Shown: one piece after another, positions 63,763 to 64,000 of the stretch
Layout of the letters: the number at the start of each line of letters is the position of its first letter
Position numbering within the stretch: position 1 is the stretch's first letter
Assembly: GCA_029239875.1 (NCBI GenBank)
Contig: JARBUD010000009.1
Coordinates: 62,001 to 126,000 of the forward strand
DNA length: 64,000 bases
Direction: 5' to 3'
From: Xanthobacteraceae bacterium
GTDB lineage: Bacteria > Pseudomonadota > Alphaproteobacteria > Rhizobiales > Xanthobacteraceae
Made by a program: the position numbers and the translations under genes
Notes under the pieces: model-generated
The model's database searches: none
Seen by the model: the letters and a program-made list of their open reading frames with translations, nothing else
Told to the model about the DNA's origin: nothing

Positions 63763-64000
63763 ATGGCCGATATCGCGTCGACCGACGCCTTCAATGCCGC
63801 GCGCGCCGATGCGCCGCGCATTTCCTTCGTTTCGCTCGGCTGCCCGAAGGCGCTGGTCGATAGCGAGCGCATCATCACCAGCCTGCGCTCGGAAGGCTAT
63901 GAGCTGTCGCGCCGCCACGAGGGCGCCGACCTCGTCATCGTCAATACCTGCGGCTTCCTCGACAGCGCCAAGGCGGAGAGCCTCGCCGCCATCGGCGACG
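63763..64000 (+). CDS. rimO: Ribosomal protein S12 methylthiotransferase RimO (3' truncated)
   Basis: The first 79 residues are visible and the frame runs off the window. [18 protein letters not shown] and [16 protein letters not shown] carry the first two cysteines of the UPF0004 cluster-binding domain and are specific to RimO (MiaB differs). RimO adds a methylthio group to an aspartate of ribosomal protein S12 using radical SAM chemistry. Confidence 0.92.
   Translation, partial: MADIASTDAFNAARADAPRISFVSLGCPKALVDSERIITSLRSEGYELSRRHEGADLVIVNTCGFLDSAKAESLAAIGD

Noticed and set aside
1-64000. CRISPR array, rRNA operon or insertion sequence
   Set aside because: No regularly spaced repeats, rRNA segments or transposase genes were seen anywhere in the window.

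Overview
The window is G+C-rich DNA from an alphaproteobacterium, most likely of the order Hyphomicrobiales (Rhizobiales). The evidence is an Rkp-like polyketide synthase/oxoamine synthase pair joined to a KpsMTE-type capsule exporter, an Ehu/Doe/Eut ectoine locus, many FadR/FCD GntR and LysR regulators with tripartite tricarboxylate transporters, small DUF4167-like and DUF982-like proteins, and rhizobial-style palindromic intergenic repeats. The genus cannot be fixed from the sequence alone. The window opens inside a polyketide synthase gene and closes inside rimO.

Layout. (1) 1-16.5 kb, surface polysaccharide: 5'-truncated type I PKS, alpha-oxoamine synthase, GT4 glycosyltransferase, a convergent LtaS/MdoB-like sulfatase-fold membrane enzyme, then kpsE, kpsM, kpsT, a small protein, a strong terminator, a Wza-type lipoprotein and a secreted unknown. 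(2) 16.7-30.5 kb, catabolic cluster I: GntR regulator with a textbook FadR-type operator, hydroxyisobutyrate-dehydrogenase-family enzyme, polar amino-acid ABC transporter, RpiB-like isomerase, PfkB kinase, Ldh2-family dehydrogenase, second GntR, enolase-superfamily enzyme, TctCBA and an LhgO-like oxidase. (3) 30.8-39.1 kb, catabolic cluster II: DapA-like, RraA-like and SDR enzymes with a divergent LysR, then an HpcH/HpaI aldolase behind a second TctCBA set with another LysR. (4) 39.1-40.1 kb: four small minus-strand genes, one of only 45 codons. (5) 40.4-52.9 kb: ectoine/hydroxyectoine uptake and degradation (asnC-type regulator, enuR, eutB, eutC, doeA, doeB, ehuBCDA, doeC, doeD). (6) 53-54.2 kb: ArsR regulator and AHSA1 protein. 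(7) 54.3-60.4 kb: a lower-G+C island holding a ribbon-helix-helix protein, a large N6-adenine DNA methyltransferase broken by two frameshifts, a PD-(D/E)XK nuclease-like protein and an FRG-domain protein, lying directly against the 3' end of a tRNA-Ser(UGA) gene. (8) 60.7-64 kb: secreted hydrolase-like protein, DUF982-like protein, a periplasmic protein, an antibiotic-biosynthesis-monooxygenase-fold protein, a palindromic repeat and the start of rimO.

How the parts work together. The PKS and oxoamine synthase probably make a lipid or amino-ketone precursor used with the capsule. The glycosyltransferase builds glycan, KpsM/KpsT/KpsE move it across the inner membrane, and the Wza-type lipoprotein passes it through the outer membrane. 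A shared TTCTG-N14-CAGAA palindrome before kpsE and before the wza-type gene suggests common control. The ectoine genes import ectoine or hydroxyectoine and degrade it through acetyl-diaminobutyrate to aspartate, with EutB/EutC handling the hydroxylated branch. The most unusual part is the methyltransferase/nuclease/FRG island, a candidate restriction-like or antiphage defence module whose methyltransferase frame is interrupted by one extra A in each of two A-runs.
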